Below are positions 52,525-64,000 of a stretch of 64,000 bases of DNA, in pieces. Position 1 is the stretch's first letter. Every line of letters begins with the position of its first letter. The notes beneath the pieces were generated by a model. It worked only from the letters and a program-made list of their open reading frames with translations. It searched no databases and was not told the DNA's origin. A program made the translations under genes and the position numbers. The DNA lies in NCBI RefSeq assembly GCF_001653235.2, contig NW_019154050.1:645207-709206 (forward strand). Reading direction: 5' to 3'. This DNA is from Pochonia chlamydosporia 170 (lineage: Eukaryota; Ascomycota; Sordariomycetes; Hypocreales; Clavicipitaceae).

Positions 52525-53412
52525 TCAATATCCGTCGGAACCAACACCGACCTTATTGCCATTGATGTAGATGATGACTCGATCACGAGGTTTGTCACCG
52601 GGGTGGAGCACGCCGGTGATGTTCTTAAGAACCTTATGTTCGTAGAGGACATAGCCGTACGACTGGCCCAGAGACTCCATAGCCGCAGGGCTATGAGAGT
52701 CCCTCTGTGGCTGATACGAACGAGTACCAAAGAGCGAAAGGACGGGCTTAAGGGAGAACGCGTCCACTTTGGCAACCCTGGGAAGCGCCGGCACCTTGGG
52801 GATGCTTCCAGAATGTGCGTACTTTGTGATCATATCGCGGAGCCTGTAATAAATCTCGGTCGGCCTGCCAGTCTCATCCAGCGGCGCGCCATAGTCATAA
52901 CTTGAGGTGACAGCCGTGGTCGGGTTCGCCCCGGTGCTGCCGCTCTCGAAGCCAAAGTTGGTACCACCGTGAAACATGTATATGTTGAAGGAGTTACCGT
53001 TCTTTAGGATCCATTCAAGGTTATTAATGTGTGTGTCAATCCTGTTTTTGTCGGCAGATCCGTTGCTATGAGTGACGGAGGCAGACCAATTGTCGAACCA
53101 CTGAAGCCAGTACTCGCCGTACAGACGAGGTCCCAGCATAGTAGGGTCAGTGACGTATTTGTCTAGAGCCTTGAAACCATCTTTCGGGTCGCGGCCATCC
53201 ACAACCGCGAGGACGCCGTGTAACGTCCCTCCGGCCAAGTAACCTTTGCCGCCGCCATCGTTGGTGTACAAAAAGACTTCAAAATTGTCTCTCAGAATGC
53301 CCGCCATTCTTTGGAGGTAGGTCTTGTCACCGCCAAAACTGCCATACTCGTTTTCCAGCTGAGCCATAAGGATAGGGCCACCTTGTGTCAAGCTTCGAAA
53401 TCGATCGATCAA
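52525..53412 (-). pseudogene. GH35 beta-galactosidase fragment
   Basis: The open frame covers the middle of a GH35 catalytic domain: GGPILMAQLENEYGSFGG (acid/base Glu), FEVFLYTNDGGGKGYLAGG, GPRLYGEYWLQWFDNW (nucleophile Glu region) and IYMFHGGTNFGFESGS. It then continues into the early C-terminal part (VIIYINGNKVGVG) and stops. The N-terminal third is absent: homology begins near 53400, where an ATCGAT-rich tract takes over. The expected C-terminal beta domains are missing. It is a truncated gene next to a MULE element and probably nonfunctional. Confidence 0.85.
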
Positions 53413-53512
53413 TCGATTTCGATTTCGATCATATCGATCAGCATCGTCACTTGATCGATATCGATCGATAAGCAGTCACTTATGATCGATTTGATCGTCG
53501 ATCGGCATATTT
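53395..53512. repeat. ATCGAT-rich low-complexity tract
   Basis: This is a run of overlapping ATCGAT/GATCGA motifs with a local palindrome (TCGAAATCGATCGATCAATC and its mirror ATCGATTTCGA). It marks the breakpoint of the beta-galactosidase fragment and lies about 90 bp outside the MULE. Confidence 0.75.
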
Positions 53513-53604
53513 TGAAGAAGAGTTCCGGGTAGGTTGCAGCCGACGAAGCGAAAACGTCGGTTCCAGTCAGAAGGTTCCATGTGAGACATCACACAATCAT
53601 GGGG

Positions 53605-56367
53605 GCGTAATCGCCTAGACAAAATTTGCGACCATATGGCAATCTGACCATTCCCTTTTCGGCCATTGTTTACATCCTGCGCGATGCCAAGCATATCCAA
53701 CCAACCCACCTGTCTGCTCCTCGATAAAAATGAATCTCGAGACCGGGGAGAGTTTTTGCAGTAAATGCGCAAGATTCTATATCGCCGATGACTTCCAAAT
53801 TAACAAACAGGGGAAGCGAAACAAAACTTGCAAGCGCCACACAAAAAAACGCGTCACGTCGTTCGACGCTTGGGATGATTTCATTGCTCTTCTTCGGAAT
53901 TGGAAGAAACCAGTACGTGAATACACACGCGCTAATCCGGCTGGCACGATTAACGGGTAGATCATCAGTACGATTCTGACAGTCTCTTCTGTATAGGACC
54001 AAAACACTACTCTGAATGGGAATTTTACGTTCTGCCTGGATGCTCTCCCGGTCAATTTCGGCTTTCTACGCGTTCTTAGCAGTGCCCACGGCAACGAGAG
54101 CAATACCTATTTTGACAGATTTCCCAGATCCGAGGTTAACACGGCAATGCGTGAACTGAGTGACATAATTTGGAAAGCAGGAGGATTTCGCTTCAAACAC
54201 ACGGGAACTAATCAAAATTTCGCGTATACCTATCACTGTTCGCAAGATCTGATGCACGCAAGAAGCTATCAATCCGCCGTTGAGGCAGAGAAGCAGCGGG
54301 ATGGCCGCAGTATGGCGCGATTCCCGTGCAAGAGTAAGCTCAATATGCGGCCATGCTTGCAAGACCGAACCCTTAGCCTTTCAATTCACCACGAATGGCA
54401 TACGCCGTATGAAGATATCGAACTGCCACCAATGGTGCAGGGACTAATTAACTCGCGCGTTTCAAGCAAGACGCCTTCAGAAATCTACCGCGAGCTTCGA
54501 GATATTCCAGAAGCGAGAACAGTAACAAGACATCAAGTCTATTATCTCTGGCAGAAGGCAAACTCGGAGATCTGGCGCCGAGATGCTGATCCTTTGGTGT
54601 CCGCGACGATGCTCCTTTCCGAGGACCATCGCTATCGCGACCACCATAGTATCTTTACCGCAGGAAATGTAAGGGCACTAGGTTTTTTTGCTTCTGAGCC
54701 TATTATGAGGGTTACTAAGACGACTCCTCAATTAGTGATGGATGCCACGTATGGAACCAACAGCGGTGGGATGGACCTTTTTGCTGTTTTAGCCGAGGTC
54801 GAAGGCACCGGCGTTCCTCTCGCATACTGCCTCGTTGAACTGGTCAAGCCTCAGAATCCCACGGACACAAAACCATCCAGGGCAGACCCGGGAGCCATGA
54901 CCCGCGTTATTCAACAGTTCCTAGAGCGACTGAAAGGCTATGGGCTCAATCCAGGGAGCTTCGCAATTGACAAAGATCCGGCGGAAATTGGGGCCGTTCA
55001 TGCGGTATGGCCCGGCATCACGATTCAGCTTTGCTATTGGCATGTCAAGCGGGCTGTCAGCACGAAGCTGAATTCATCCAAAGGCGCAAACGTGCTGAGC
55101 CACTACCGTCCGGAAGAAGCGCAACAGTTAATTCCGCACCTCGAGATTTGCTGGGGCTCTATTCCTATCCGGCGACCGGTCAGCCATCGATACGGCAGGT
55201 GCGATTGTCCGTCAAAAGATGAAAGTATTGAAGCGAATGGGAGACTGGAACCAGCAACAAAAGAGGAGCGAGATACAGTTCTTGAAATATTCTGCCGCCA
55301 TTTCAACCTCCATCCGCTGATCCCAGATCTCAATGGCACCTACAAATCCTCGAGTACGCTGCATCGAGAATGTGCGGTTGAGATGTATACGTGGTGTAAA
55401 CTTCGTGGGTATTATCGTCTCTGGGCGTACCTGTACGTTAACTGGTATTGCAAGGAGCAGTGGAAGCTATGGGCGCGAGCGGCTGATCCCAGTCAAATCC
55501 CCGTAGTGAAGACGACGATGATTGCCGAGTCACATTGGCGAACGCTGAAGCATGACTATCTTCATCGATTCAACCGACCGCGCGTGGACCTAGTCGTGTG
55601 GATTTTGACATCCCGCGTCCTTCCTGATGCAGTTCATCGGATGAGAGCCATTTCGCGGGGCGAGTTTCGAATATTCAAAGCCCGGTGGCGGGAGGCATTC
55701 AAGAGGCAGTGGAGAAAGGAATCTTGCAAGGCCGTTGATCCAGAGAAGCTGAGGGAATACCATACCGATCCTGTCAATTGGGTGTGTGCTTGCAAGTCCT
55801 TTTTGCTTAGTCGCTTCCTTCTTTGCAAGCATGTCGTGCATTGCTTTGAGTCACCGGGCGCAGAATTTTTTGAAAGTGTTCGTCGGCGAACGACGTACCC
55901 TTTCTGGAAAGACGAAGGACTAAATCTGTTGCCTGAATACGTGCCGCGAGTGGAAATACCTCAGCGACTCCCGGAGAACGATTCTAAAGAGTTGGCATTC
56001 GATTCCGAGAGTGATTCAGGGCGAGATGAGGATGCTGATGATGAGCCAGATGTGGTGCCCATCGCGATCAAGGTTGAGGAGTTCAGAAAAAAGATGAGGG
56101 ATGTTATGGCACTTTTTGATGAGCAAGTGGTGAAAGGAAGTGAAAAGTTTATTGAACGATTTATAGCTTCAAACGAAATTAATTGTACTTTATTGGAGGA
56201 AGTTGCGCGTTGTCAAAATAGGCGGAGAATGCCTCAAACTTGGGGGAGATACCGTCATCCAGCGACGTGTACCTCAAGTGAATTTAGAAAGACAGAGTTT
56301 TGATTGGCTGATATTCCCGGGCCGCCAGTTTTCCACATGATCGCATATTTTGTCTAGGCGATTACGC
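53605..56367 (+). mobile_element. MULE (Mutator-like) transposon, about 2.76 kb
   Basis: Inverted ends GCGTAATCGCCTAGACAAAA (53605 inward) and the complement ending at 56367 match over about 29 bp with two or three mismatches (TTTGCGACCAT versus TATGCGATCAT). The interior is one intact transposase gene. A clear 9-bp target duplication was not found, so the exact ends or the insertion history are uncertain. Confidence 0.8.
53730..56303 (+). CDS. MULE transposase, two exons
   Basis: Exons 53730-53912 and 53997-56303 give 829 aa. The intron has a GTACGT donor and restores frame; splicing at the later GT would leave a stop. An N-terminal zinc-binding piece (SFCSKCARFYIADDF, KTCKRHTKK) precedes a WRKY/FAR1-like region (CHSSQDL-type; actual YHCSQDLMHARSY) and the MULE core. 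The core holds TTPQLVMDATYGTN (first Asp), SFAIDKDPAEIGAVH (second Asp), QLCYWHVKRAV and MIAESHWRTLKHDYL. A SWIM zinc finger follows (CACKSFLLSRFLLCKHVVH), then an acidic tail. The reading frame is uninterrupted, so the copy may be active. Confidence 0.9.
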
Positions 56368-57589
56368 GCACTTGCTGAGCACCAGACGCGACTTTCAGTG
56401 CCGTCGGACGCGTCATTGCTGGAGACGCCAAACTAATGGTGCGCTCTGCCGATATTTCTCCGGGCAGGGGATTTTGTGAAGTGCCACGCCCCAGTTTCTG
56501 GATACCCATTTTGTGACTTGATTACTTGCATGCTTCTCATGGCTCATCGGCTGCCCAGCAGGAGGACTCCGTAGCCCGAGTTGTCGCAGAGCATCTGAAG
56601 TCGTTTGCCAACCGTCTTACGATAGTGGAATTTTTCTCTTCGTGTATCTTTCACGTCTTGTTCAATAACTCCACAGTCACTGCATACAACTAGGGAAGAA
56701 AAAGCTCTATGGCGATGGACGAGTTTTTAGTACCCTTCGATTTCGCTATTTTGGCGGACTTTACATCTTGTTCGTATTGCAAATAAAGCTGGTACCGCAA
56801 TACCCTGTGAAAACGCTAAGTAGGGCCATCGGCTGGTGCAAGCCGTTCTAGGCGCCATTACCGCTGATGGACGCGTTATGGACGCGTTTTCCTTGGTAAT
56901 TGCCTAATATGTCACAGGTTTACTATTAAAGTTATAAAATTTCACGCGTTTCAAAAATTCGTTCTGAGCTGGTGGTGGTTTTTTTTTTTTTTTAACACAG
57001 CCCAGGTCTATTAATACGAAGCCTAGGTCTCAAAGCAGATTCTCATTTCTGGATCAAAGAGACATGTCTCTGCAGAGGCCGGGACTGCTGGACCAAGTCA
57101 ACTCAAGACTAGAGTCTAATATTAATAATACAGTACGTATTAATACGTACAAGTGCTGGGAATGTTCATATTTGAGGTTGACGAGCTTTTGGCCAGCAGG
57201 GAGCACAGGTTTTGTGGGCTGTCACCGACACTGTCGGTCAGGACAACCAATCAGCTTTTCGTCCTTCGCACACACAGCGGAAGTATTAATACTAATATTT
57301 GTTTATCCCTTACTTTAGTAATGGACACCTGGTTAACATTAGGTCTATGCACAGTTAGAGATGCAGACGGCAACACGTTGGAGGTTGAATAGCGCGGGCA
57401 TGCTGAGGAAGACCACTTTACAGCGCACCTGCTGAGTTGTATGCCTCTGTGCATTCGACCCACCTCTTGTGCTGGTACTCGCTGGACGCACCAGCTCGCC
57501 TATCGCCAATGCTTCCAGTCTCTGGCCGGTGGATTTATGTCAGCCCTGTTCAAGTCACGATGCTAGAAAACACAAGTCAACAGACGTCA
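56368..57589. other. gene-free stretch
   Basis: This is flank of the MULE. It contains a T-tract at about 56977-56992 and palindromic TACGTATTAATACGTA near 57132-57147. Short frames (57064-57318 and others) are not recognisable. The right part may belong to the decayed piggyBac element. Confidence 0.35.
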
Positions 57590-58339
57590 TGCAATTCGGC
57601 TTTAAGGACAATGCCTTTGTCATTCTATTAAGCACGGCTTATGATGGTTGGGAGGCCCCTAAAGAGAAGCTTCGTCATCAGCTGGCAAAGTCGTCCACAA
57701 GTGCAAAGACAGCCAGAGTCCCATTTCAAGGGCAGGCTACCAGAGTGCTTGAGATCCCCCTGTTGATTGATGCATACAACAACATGAATGGAGTCGATAT
57801 CGGAGATCAATTACGTTCAGAGTTCCAGACTGGGAGGAGACTTCGACGAGGTGGTCAGCAAGTTCTTCTGTACCTGTTTCTACTTGGAATGAGGATCCGT
57901 AATAGTTGGTTTTTACGAGACTGATAACGGGACAGAAGTAGCGATCACAAACCCATACCTACTTCAACGTCACGGCTGGGGTAAACCAATTACGAGTCAG
58001 AATAGATTTCGAAAGCGCCTCTATTTTGAGATCTTCGAGAGGTTTGGTCGGCAGGTGGACCTTCGAAATAGTGGGTTGGCAAGTTCTGAAGAATCTGCTG
58101 CTGCCCAAGGTTCCATGCATAACCACTTGAAGGTACATCTCACGGAACGTGGCATTTGTGCCTTTTGCTCTTCAAAACGACGAAATACATTACTAAATCA
58201 ATCACAACTAGTAAAACGGCCACCCCAGAAACACTCTGTTATCACAGGGTGTCGGAAATGCGCGTTGCGTTGTGTAGTAATTCGAAAAGGAACTGTTGGG
58301 ATCAGTGGCATTCTAAAGGTTGACATCGCGGTGGACTGA
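57590..58339 (+). pseudogene. piggyBac-type transposase remnant
   Basis: The frame at about 57590-57924 reads FVILLSTAYDGWEAP, IPLLIDAYNNMNGVDIGDQL and LYLFLLGMRIRNSW, the DDE_Tnp_1_7 (piggyBac) C-terminal core with its GVD-DQ signature. A stop or +1 shift at 57922 precedes a second frame: LLQRHGWGKPITSQNRFRKR, then a Cys-rich end (ICAFCSSKRR, TGCRKCALRC). The N-terminal half and TIRs were not found. It is a 5'-truncated, frameshifted relic. Confidence 0.8.
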
Positions 58340-58552
58340 GGTTTGTATGTACTTTTTTGTACCAGTGGGTCGATGACATGGGTTCTGGCCCATCCGATTG
58401 GCCCCTAGCTTGTTCTCTCCAAAACGTAATAATTTAGTGCTCAAGGAGATAGCCTCGTGGAATACTAGAAAAACTCGCTATTGGGAAGATGATTGCCCCT
58501 CGTCCTCGGACCCTTACGCTACGAATTTCCACATATTCATGATATCACCAAC

Positions 58553-58697
58553 TCACACTCCTCTCATCCTTACCAGCTCGTCCAACTTTGCAATGCACTG
58601 CGGCAGATATTCCTTTACCCCATACGCAGCAAGGTAGTCTCTTTCCTCAACTAAATCACTCAACGCCACCTTGACCCAATCATCCGCCTGCTCCCTC
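58553..58697 (-). pseudogene. C-terminal end of an unknown gene (fragment)
   Basis: The minus strand is open for about 47 codons and ends in a stop at 58553. It reads EQADDWVKVALSDLVEERDY, LAAYGVKEYLPQ and AKLDELVRMRGV, with a clear coding-like helical composition. Upstream coding sequence is absent: at about 58698 the sequence becomes the 2OG-dioxygenase-like fragment on the opposite strand. It is the 3' tip of a gene brought here by rearrangement, and I do not recognise it. Confidence 0.45.
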
Positions 58698-60078
58698 CGA
58701 TGGGTTCTGACTTACAACCTCGCCCTTGATTTGACTGGCCCAGGTCCGTCGGCAGGCTTACAGCGGTTTGAGACCCGAGCGCTCCGGCGCACTCTGAAAT
58801 TGTGGCTTAGCGAGGCCGAAGTGTCGCGTGAGAGGAACTGCGTGTACCACGTGCTGGACCACGACTACACTGAAGCTCATATTTCGCTAAAGGCGTTGAA
58901 GGCGCGAGATTTGGCTCAGGTCCACGTTCTGAAGGAGATATCCAGCGAGTTGGCGGTCGATGTCTTCCTCGCGCTACTAGAAAAGGAGCAGATGGGAAGC
59001 TGCGAGTACAACCATTGGGACAGGAGGTACGCCAGGTATAATTACTACAACGACGACGACGATGACGATGAACCCAGCTATCACAACCTCGATGAAGTTT
59101 TCCAGACGAGCTATGCAGTGAAGACCCTTGTCGACTTGGAGGGCCATGTGGTGACGCAGGGCCTGCACCTCCATGAAGATGACATCCTCCAAGAAGACTG
59201 CTTCGAGGACCTTGAAGCGGAAGAGGAGTACGAAGGGTATATGGGTAACTCGGTGTGTCTCTATTGGCTGCTGAATTCGAAGCTAGCTCCAGGATTACTG
59301 TTAAGTGCTGGATGTACTAACTCGGTTTTTTTAGGGCCCAACGGCGACGCACTGGTATCGAGTGACGGTACGCCGCCCCTTAATCATATTTGCCATCGCT
59401 GGTCACCACTCACTCCTCAAATATCTAGGCTGTCGTCATCGTTCCCCGTGATTCGCTTGTGTCTTTCTTTAATTCCTACGATCGTTCTGGGTACTTTTCA
59501 TCCCACGAGAACCTAAAGGCACAGATCCGGTATTTGGCTCGAGCATGTTTGCAGCCACAGGCCCCCGAGTCTTCGGTCAACACGCTGGTAAAACTATCTG
59601 AGCAGGCGTGGAACAACTGCGACAAGACCACCAACGGCTTTGGCGCGCAGGAACCGTCGATTGATGGGGACGGCATACGGGACGTCCTTAAGGCTGCGAT
59701 CCAGCACAGAAAATATACTTTCTTTGAAGAGGCTGCTGGCCATCACCAAGGCCTTCTGCCGCTGGATTTCTTTGTCTGGATGCGGCAGTGGTTGAGTACT
59801 GGCAGCAGTGGCACTAATGGACGGTTTAATGCTATTCGAAGGGGGTACGCTTGCCGGATCATGTTGCCCTTTCGAGAGCTAACTATAGTAGGATATCCTC
59901 TGCCATTTCCTCATACCCTTATTTCGCCGACCAATTTAGGGCCATCACGAACTTCGTGCCCATTCCAAATGAAGCTTTGACTCCTGACACTTGTGCCACT
60001 CCTGATTACATTCTGGACTGGGCTCGTGAAAAACTCCGCTTCTGCCTGGATGCCTGCGCGTCCAAGTATTTAGTCTGA
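58698..60078 (+). pseudogene. 2OG-Fe(II) dioxygenase-family protein, C-terminal part
   Basis: The sequence begins mid-protein at WVLTYNLALDLTGPGPSAG. It continues as the region that follows the dioxygenase core in large fungal 2OG-Fe(II) proteins: YHVLDHDYTEAHISLKALKA, LEAEEEYEGYMG, AVVIVPRDSLVSFF, and helical repeats ending AREKLRFCLDACASKYLV. Fungal introns are still recognisable: 59249-59333 (GTAACT donor, TGTACTAACTC branch, TTTTTTAG) and 59845-59888 (GTACGC donor, GCTAACTATAG). Around 59370-59425 the join is unclear and may hold a frameshift. The N-terminal catalytic domain is missing, so it is a 5'-truncated gene. The family call comes from remembered similarity. Confidence 0.6.
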
Positions 60079-60629
60079 TGGTCCCCAGCCTTTGCCTGGA
60101 GCTGTCTGAGAAAATGAGCAGTCTTTTTTCGAAGTTCGTCTCCGCCCAAGTCCGTCTCGAGTGTTGCTAACAAGGTACGGATATTTTTGTTGTGTTTGCT
60201 TAGATCGCCTTCAGTCTTGTCCTTGCGCGCGAACCCGTCTGGATATTGCCTTCCGAAGTCGTACTGAATAACAGTCTTACTAATAATGACATCTCCTAGC
60301 AAGATCTCATCTTGGTTATAATGAGGCGCGCCGCCACAGATCCCCACCAGAAACACTAGTCGTAGGGCGACGTAGCTCGATCGCATGCTGGCGGCTGCGG
60401 CAGCAGCGCTGACTTTGCCCATGCCAGGTAAGAGCGCTAGTACAACGCTATGCTTGCCAATGCGACCAGTCTTGTAGGCATTATCGTCCCTGGCTGCTCT
60501 CCCAAACTTGTCTCCATCTCCGTCCCAGAACTGGTCAAAGAGGAGGGCTACCGCATTATACTCGAGTGGCAAAGCGCAAATGATCGCGATCTCAAAGTCC
60601 CCGCGGCAGGAGGGTCGAAGAGCCGTCAT
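60006..60629 (-). pseudogene. PNP-UDP (nucleoside phosphorylase) domain fragment
   Basis: From ATG 60629: FEIAIICALPLEYNAVALLF, VVLALLPGMGKVSAAAAAAS, RLVFLVGICGGAPH, EILLGDVIISKTVIQYDFGR and TAHFLRQLQAK. This is the first about 185 residues of the PNP head domain found at the front of many fungal NLRs. The C-terminal third, with the MEAAG-type site and any NB domain, is missing. The frame then reads antisense through the 2OG fragment. It is a different lineage from the NLR head at 17945 and is a truncated remnant. Confidence 0.8.
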
Positions 60630-61524
60630 CGTAACGGTGCTCGCAATCGCCAGAGAATGCGCTGCTTCGAAATTTGTCGTTCATTTAGTGCCTGCTTATT
60701 GCATTTCATTCCATCTCCCATGCTTCTGAGAATCGACTGTATCGTCTCGTCGTCGAAAATGCTGCAACTGTGGATGAATTGTGCAGCTTTGGGGGTTGGG
60801 AATTCTGATATCGAATGCTTTTAATCATGCTCCGCAGGATTATTCCACATCGTCGCTGGGACAATGTTGATGTTCCGCAGATGTGTTGTGCATTGGTGCC
60901 TGATTTGGCCCGGAACTCACCAACCAGGATACATTGGGCATAGGTGGCGCCGCCTAATAATCTCGACAGGTACATACGCCCAAGTGGAACACTCAGCCGC
61001 ACCTTACGGCTCCGACCTCAGGCTGCATAATTGTCAGAAATACGGAGGCACCAAAGTGTCACGGAGAGAGCTGTATCCTTTTAAATGTCATTAAAATTGA
61101 TTATTGTTGTTATTGTTGTTATTGTTTTTTTTTTTTCCCTCTAAAAACATGGACAGCTGGTTTCTCATATACTGAACCGGTTTCCGTTCTGTGACGGAGC
61201 GCCACCACATAGCTACCTTGTTGCCAATCTAAATTGGCGGGGCATAGAGGTAACTTTTTTTCCGATTCAAAGTGCATTTTCCTAATCAGCATGCCCCCCG
61301 TGTCCAACTTTGGGCACGGGGCACCCGGTCGGCCCGCCATCCCATGATGACAATGGGATGATTGGTTGGGTCCAGGCAGCGATTTGGTTCCGTGGAGGGA
61401 AGTGGCCTCCGGGTTTTGTATTTTTCCGATCCATTGTCGGTTCACATCTCCGTCCCCCAAACAGTCCAACCATTGCTTCCTTCACACCTACACAAACTTT
61501 AGACACAACGGACTTCCTGATGAG
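60630..61524. other. gene-free spacer
   Basis: Nothing recognisable except a TTATTGTTGTTATTGTTGTT tract ending in a T-run (about 61101-61137). The last 200 bp should hold the kinase gene promoter. Confidence 0.35.
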
Positions 61525-63950
61525 ATGGACCAGGGCGAAAAAGAGCCCGTTGAGGAAAGCGCTATCTGGAATGAACTCAATGCCTTCCGCACTTCGTTCA
61601 ATTCGATTTGCAAAGGCAGAAGCATCATCTGTAACCCTGACATCCTTGGCCAGCTCGGCGATACAGGTAAGGCGGACTGCTCACCTTGACTGCCTTTCTA
61701 ACTGCTGCAGATCTTCGGCGGCTTTCACTCAATCTATTAGTTGCGCTGCAAAATCTTCCAGCGATCAATGCGGTTCCCTCCAGGACGGGACCCGGCACTG
61801 TTGAAAGTGATGTACTGAGACTCTTGTCCGCCGTGACGGCGGACAATTTCGACTTTAATCGTGTCAAAAGACTGTTAAAAGAAGCACTTACAGACAAGCC
61901 TCGAGATACACTAATATGGGAGCTTGTGTCAAGTGCCGCCGTCGAATCCACTCCGCCGCCTCGGGCGATGCCTTCGTCGACTCAACAAACGCCGTGGAGT
62001 CAGAACACCAGCAGCTTTGTGAACTCGTCGGAATCTCGCCAAAATGTGGATCCAGTCCTTAAACAGGAACTCGAACATCTCTACGTTGGACTTCCCAATT
62101 TCCATGAGGCTTTCTTTGGGGACATGCCGGAACTCGACGTGGTTTCGGAGGCGGTCTTCCGCAAGTGTACTGAAGGCGACAACCCACTTTTCAAGGAGGG
62201 CTGGAGTGGATGGCCAGCACGCGCCAAAGAGAGCGACGTGCTGACTTGGATTGACGGCTTAATCTTGAAGCTGGAAGTATTCGCGGGCGACCGCATTTCG
62301 ACTTCGCCGGCTAGGCGAAAGCTCTTGGCGCAGCCGAGGACACCGCTGGAGGGCTCCACAGGCAAGCGCAGCATGGATATCGGCTTCGTTGACAGTGAGA
62401 TCACATACAAACCTGACACTACGGATTCAAGGTATCGTTGGGCACACATTCTTGTTGCCGGTGAATTAAAAAGCAACCCAAAGGCCGACATCCCATCGAT
62501 TGCATGGATTGATCTCGCCAGGTATGCGAGAGAGGTACTCGCCGCTCAAGATACCCGCCGCTTCGTCTTGGGTTTTACTCTCTGCGGGCCTCTTATGAGG
62601 GTATGGGAGTTCGACAGGCTCGGGGGGATCGCCTCCGAACAATTCGACATCAACAAGGAGGAAGGTGGGCTACAGTTTGTGACTACAATTCTGGGGTTTC
62701 TACGGATGAACGAGGAGATGCTTGGATTTGATCCTACCATAATAACAGCCGGGGGCCAGAAATATATCGAGATTGAACGCAACGGTCAGCCAGAGCGTCT
62801 CATCCTTGGCGAGGTCATGAAGCGCGCACCATGCATCGCTGGCCGAGCGACAACTTGTTGGAAAGCTCATCGCAAAGATGACCCGCATACACCACTTGTC
62901 ATAAAGGACTCGTGGCAGTACACCGACCGGGACGAAGAGGGCGATCTGATCCAAGAAGCGACTGAGAAAGGTGCAATTAACGTTGCCCGATACTATCACC
63001 ACGAGACTGTCCGCGTCCGCCATTCTGATGACGAAATCCGAAATAATGTTCGAAAGAGACTAGACGTCACCAAAGCAACGAATTACCGCTCAGGGCGTGC
63101 GATGTTGCCGTCGAGTACCAGCGCGTTGAGTATTTCACGCAAAGGGCGAAGCAGCAGCTCCGGGGTGAAGCGTCCATCAAGCGAAACTGATGCCGCTCTG
63201 CCACCGAGCAAGCGATCTTGTTCGGCATCTCCAACAAAACCCAACCCGGACGCGCTGTCAAATCGGATACATCGACGTGTCATTCTTCGAGACTATGGGA
63301 AGCCGATCTACAAGGCAAGCTCCCGTGCGGCCCTACTTGCTGCTCTAGTGGGCTGCATTGAAGGTCACGAATCCTTACACAAGGCTGGCTTCCTCCACAG
63401 AGACATCTCCATTAATAATCTCATGATGAATGAGAATAAGGAGAACCCTTCTTGGCGAGCCTTCTTGATCGACCTTGACCTTGCTATAAGGGAGCACCGA
63501 GACGGGGCTTCGGGAGCAATGGGAAAGACCGGTACTAGGGCGTTCATGGCCATCGGTGCATTACTGGGGGAACAGCATTCTTTCATGCACGATTTAGAGT
63601 CGTTTTTCTGGGTGCTCTTCTGGATATGCATACATTACAATGGGCCAGACGACAGCAGGCCTGTGCAGCGATTTGAAAAGTGGAATTACGCGGAGACGGC
63701 TGAGTTAGCAGAGTTGAAGAAGGGTCAGGTGTCCCATGAACAAGATTTCATTAGGACTACGAGCGAATACTTCACAACACTCTATACGCCGTTGATACCC
63801 TGGGTTAACAAGCTGCGCAAGGTGGTGTTTCCCAATGGCAGGAGATGGGAGAAGGAGGACAATCGGTTGTATTTGCGGATGAAGGATGTTCTCCACGATG
63901 CTATAACGGATCCCGCTGCGGCCAGCCCTTCAGTTGCGACGACGCCTTAA
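61525..63950 (+). CDS. FunK1-type fungal protein kinase, two exons
   Basis: Exons 61525-61666 and 61711-63950 give 793 aa. The 44-nt intron has a GTAAGG donor, a TTTCTAACTGC branch region and a CTGCAG acceptor. Residues 1-130 are a helical N-terminal region. About 150-430 is the conserved FunK1 N-lobe region (RWAHILVAGELKSNP, DTRRFVLGFTLCGPLMRVWE). A Ser-rich insert (SSSTSALSISRKGRSSSSG) follows. The catalytic loop is GFLHRDISINNLMM, the DFG position reads LIDLDLA, and then come GKTGTRAFMAIGALL and HDLESFFWVLFWICIHYNG. These are the hallmarks of the FunK1 family expanded in many filamentous fungi; substrates are unknown to me. The gene appears complete and intact. Confidence 0.92.
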
Positions 63951-64000
63951 ATAAAGTCTCCCGGTGCCGCATCATTCCACAGCAATGAAAGACTTTGGTC

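Overview
This window looks like an accessory, transposon-rich region of a filamentous ascomycete (Pezizomycotina, most like a Sordariomycete such as Fusarium). Genes are split by 44-100 nt introns with GTAAGT/GTACGT donors and CTAAC branch points. The gene families are typical of such fungi: CFEM-type GPCR, FunK1 kinase, NLR with a nucleoside-phosphorylase head, galactose oxidase, PAQR receptor. hAT, pogo, MULE and piggyBac DNA transposons are all present. There are 100 Ns at 38284-38383. No rRNA, tRNA or CRISPR was recognised.

Left third (1-32.4 kb): the start of a MADS-box-like gene running off the left edge; a ferric reductase (667-2722); a divergent pair of unknown genes, one with about 30 Gly/Ser/Thr hexapeptide units; a two-exon coiled-coil gene; a degenerate 156-bp tandem repeat that recurs at 26 kb; an extra copy of the GCN5 histone acetyltransferase; a PNP-UDP/NB-ARC/TPR NLR with nine near-identical TPR units; a conserved fungal membrane protein; a 549-aa protein with a duplicated domain; a four-exon PAQR gene with an apparent GC-AG intron; a P450 tail; and a small coiled-coil gene. 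At its right end lies an apparently intact seven-exon DUF3435 tyrosine recombinase (28589-32413, minus strand) with the catalytic residues of Starship captains and a C-terminal chromodomain. A captain pointing into a stretch that holds an NLR and a ferric reductase is the classic Starship layout. I therefore propose that 1 to about 32.5 kb is the 5' part of a Starship whose other end lies outside the window.

Middle (32.5-46 kb): a transposon-on-transposon zone. It holds a truncated hAT, a complete hAT with perfect TIRs and an 8-bp TSD (35280-38145), the assembly gap, a 418-bp exact duplication, two hAT-type MITEs, a complete galactose oxidase gene, and a pogo element whose transposase is broken by an 80-bp tandem duplication.

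Right (46-64 kb): long gene-poor stretches; a candidate small secreted protein; a CFEM/Pth11-type GPCR; a GH35 beta-galactosidase fragment; an intact MULE with TIRs; a piggyBac relic; a mosaic of gene fragments (a 3' end on the minus strand, a 2OG-dioxygenase-like C-terminal half, half of a PNP-UDP domain); and a complete FunK1 kinase gene. Exon structures were inferred by hand from reading frame, splice signals and family similarity; none was tested against transcripts.
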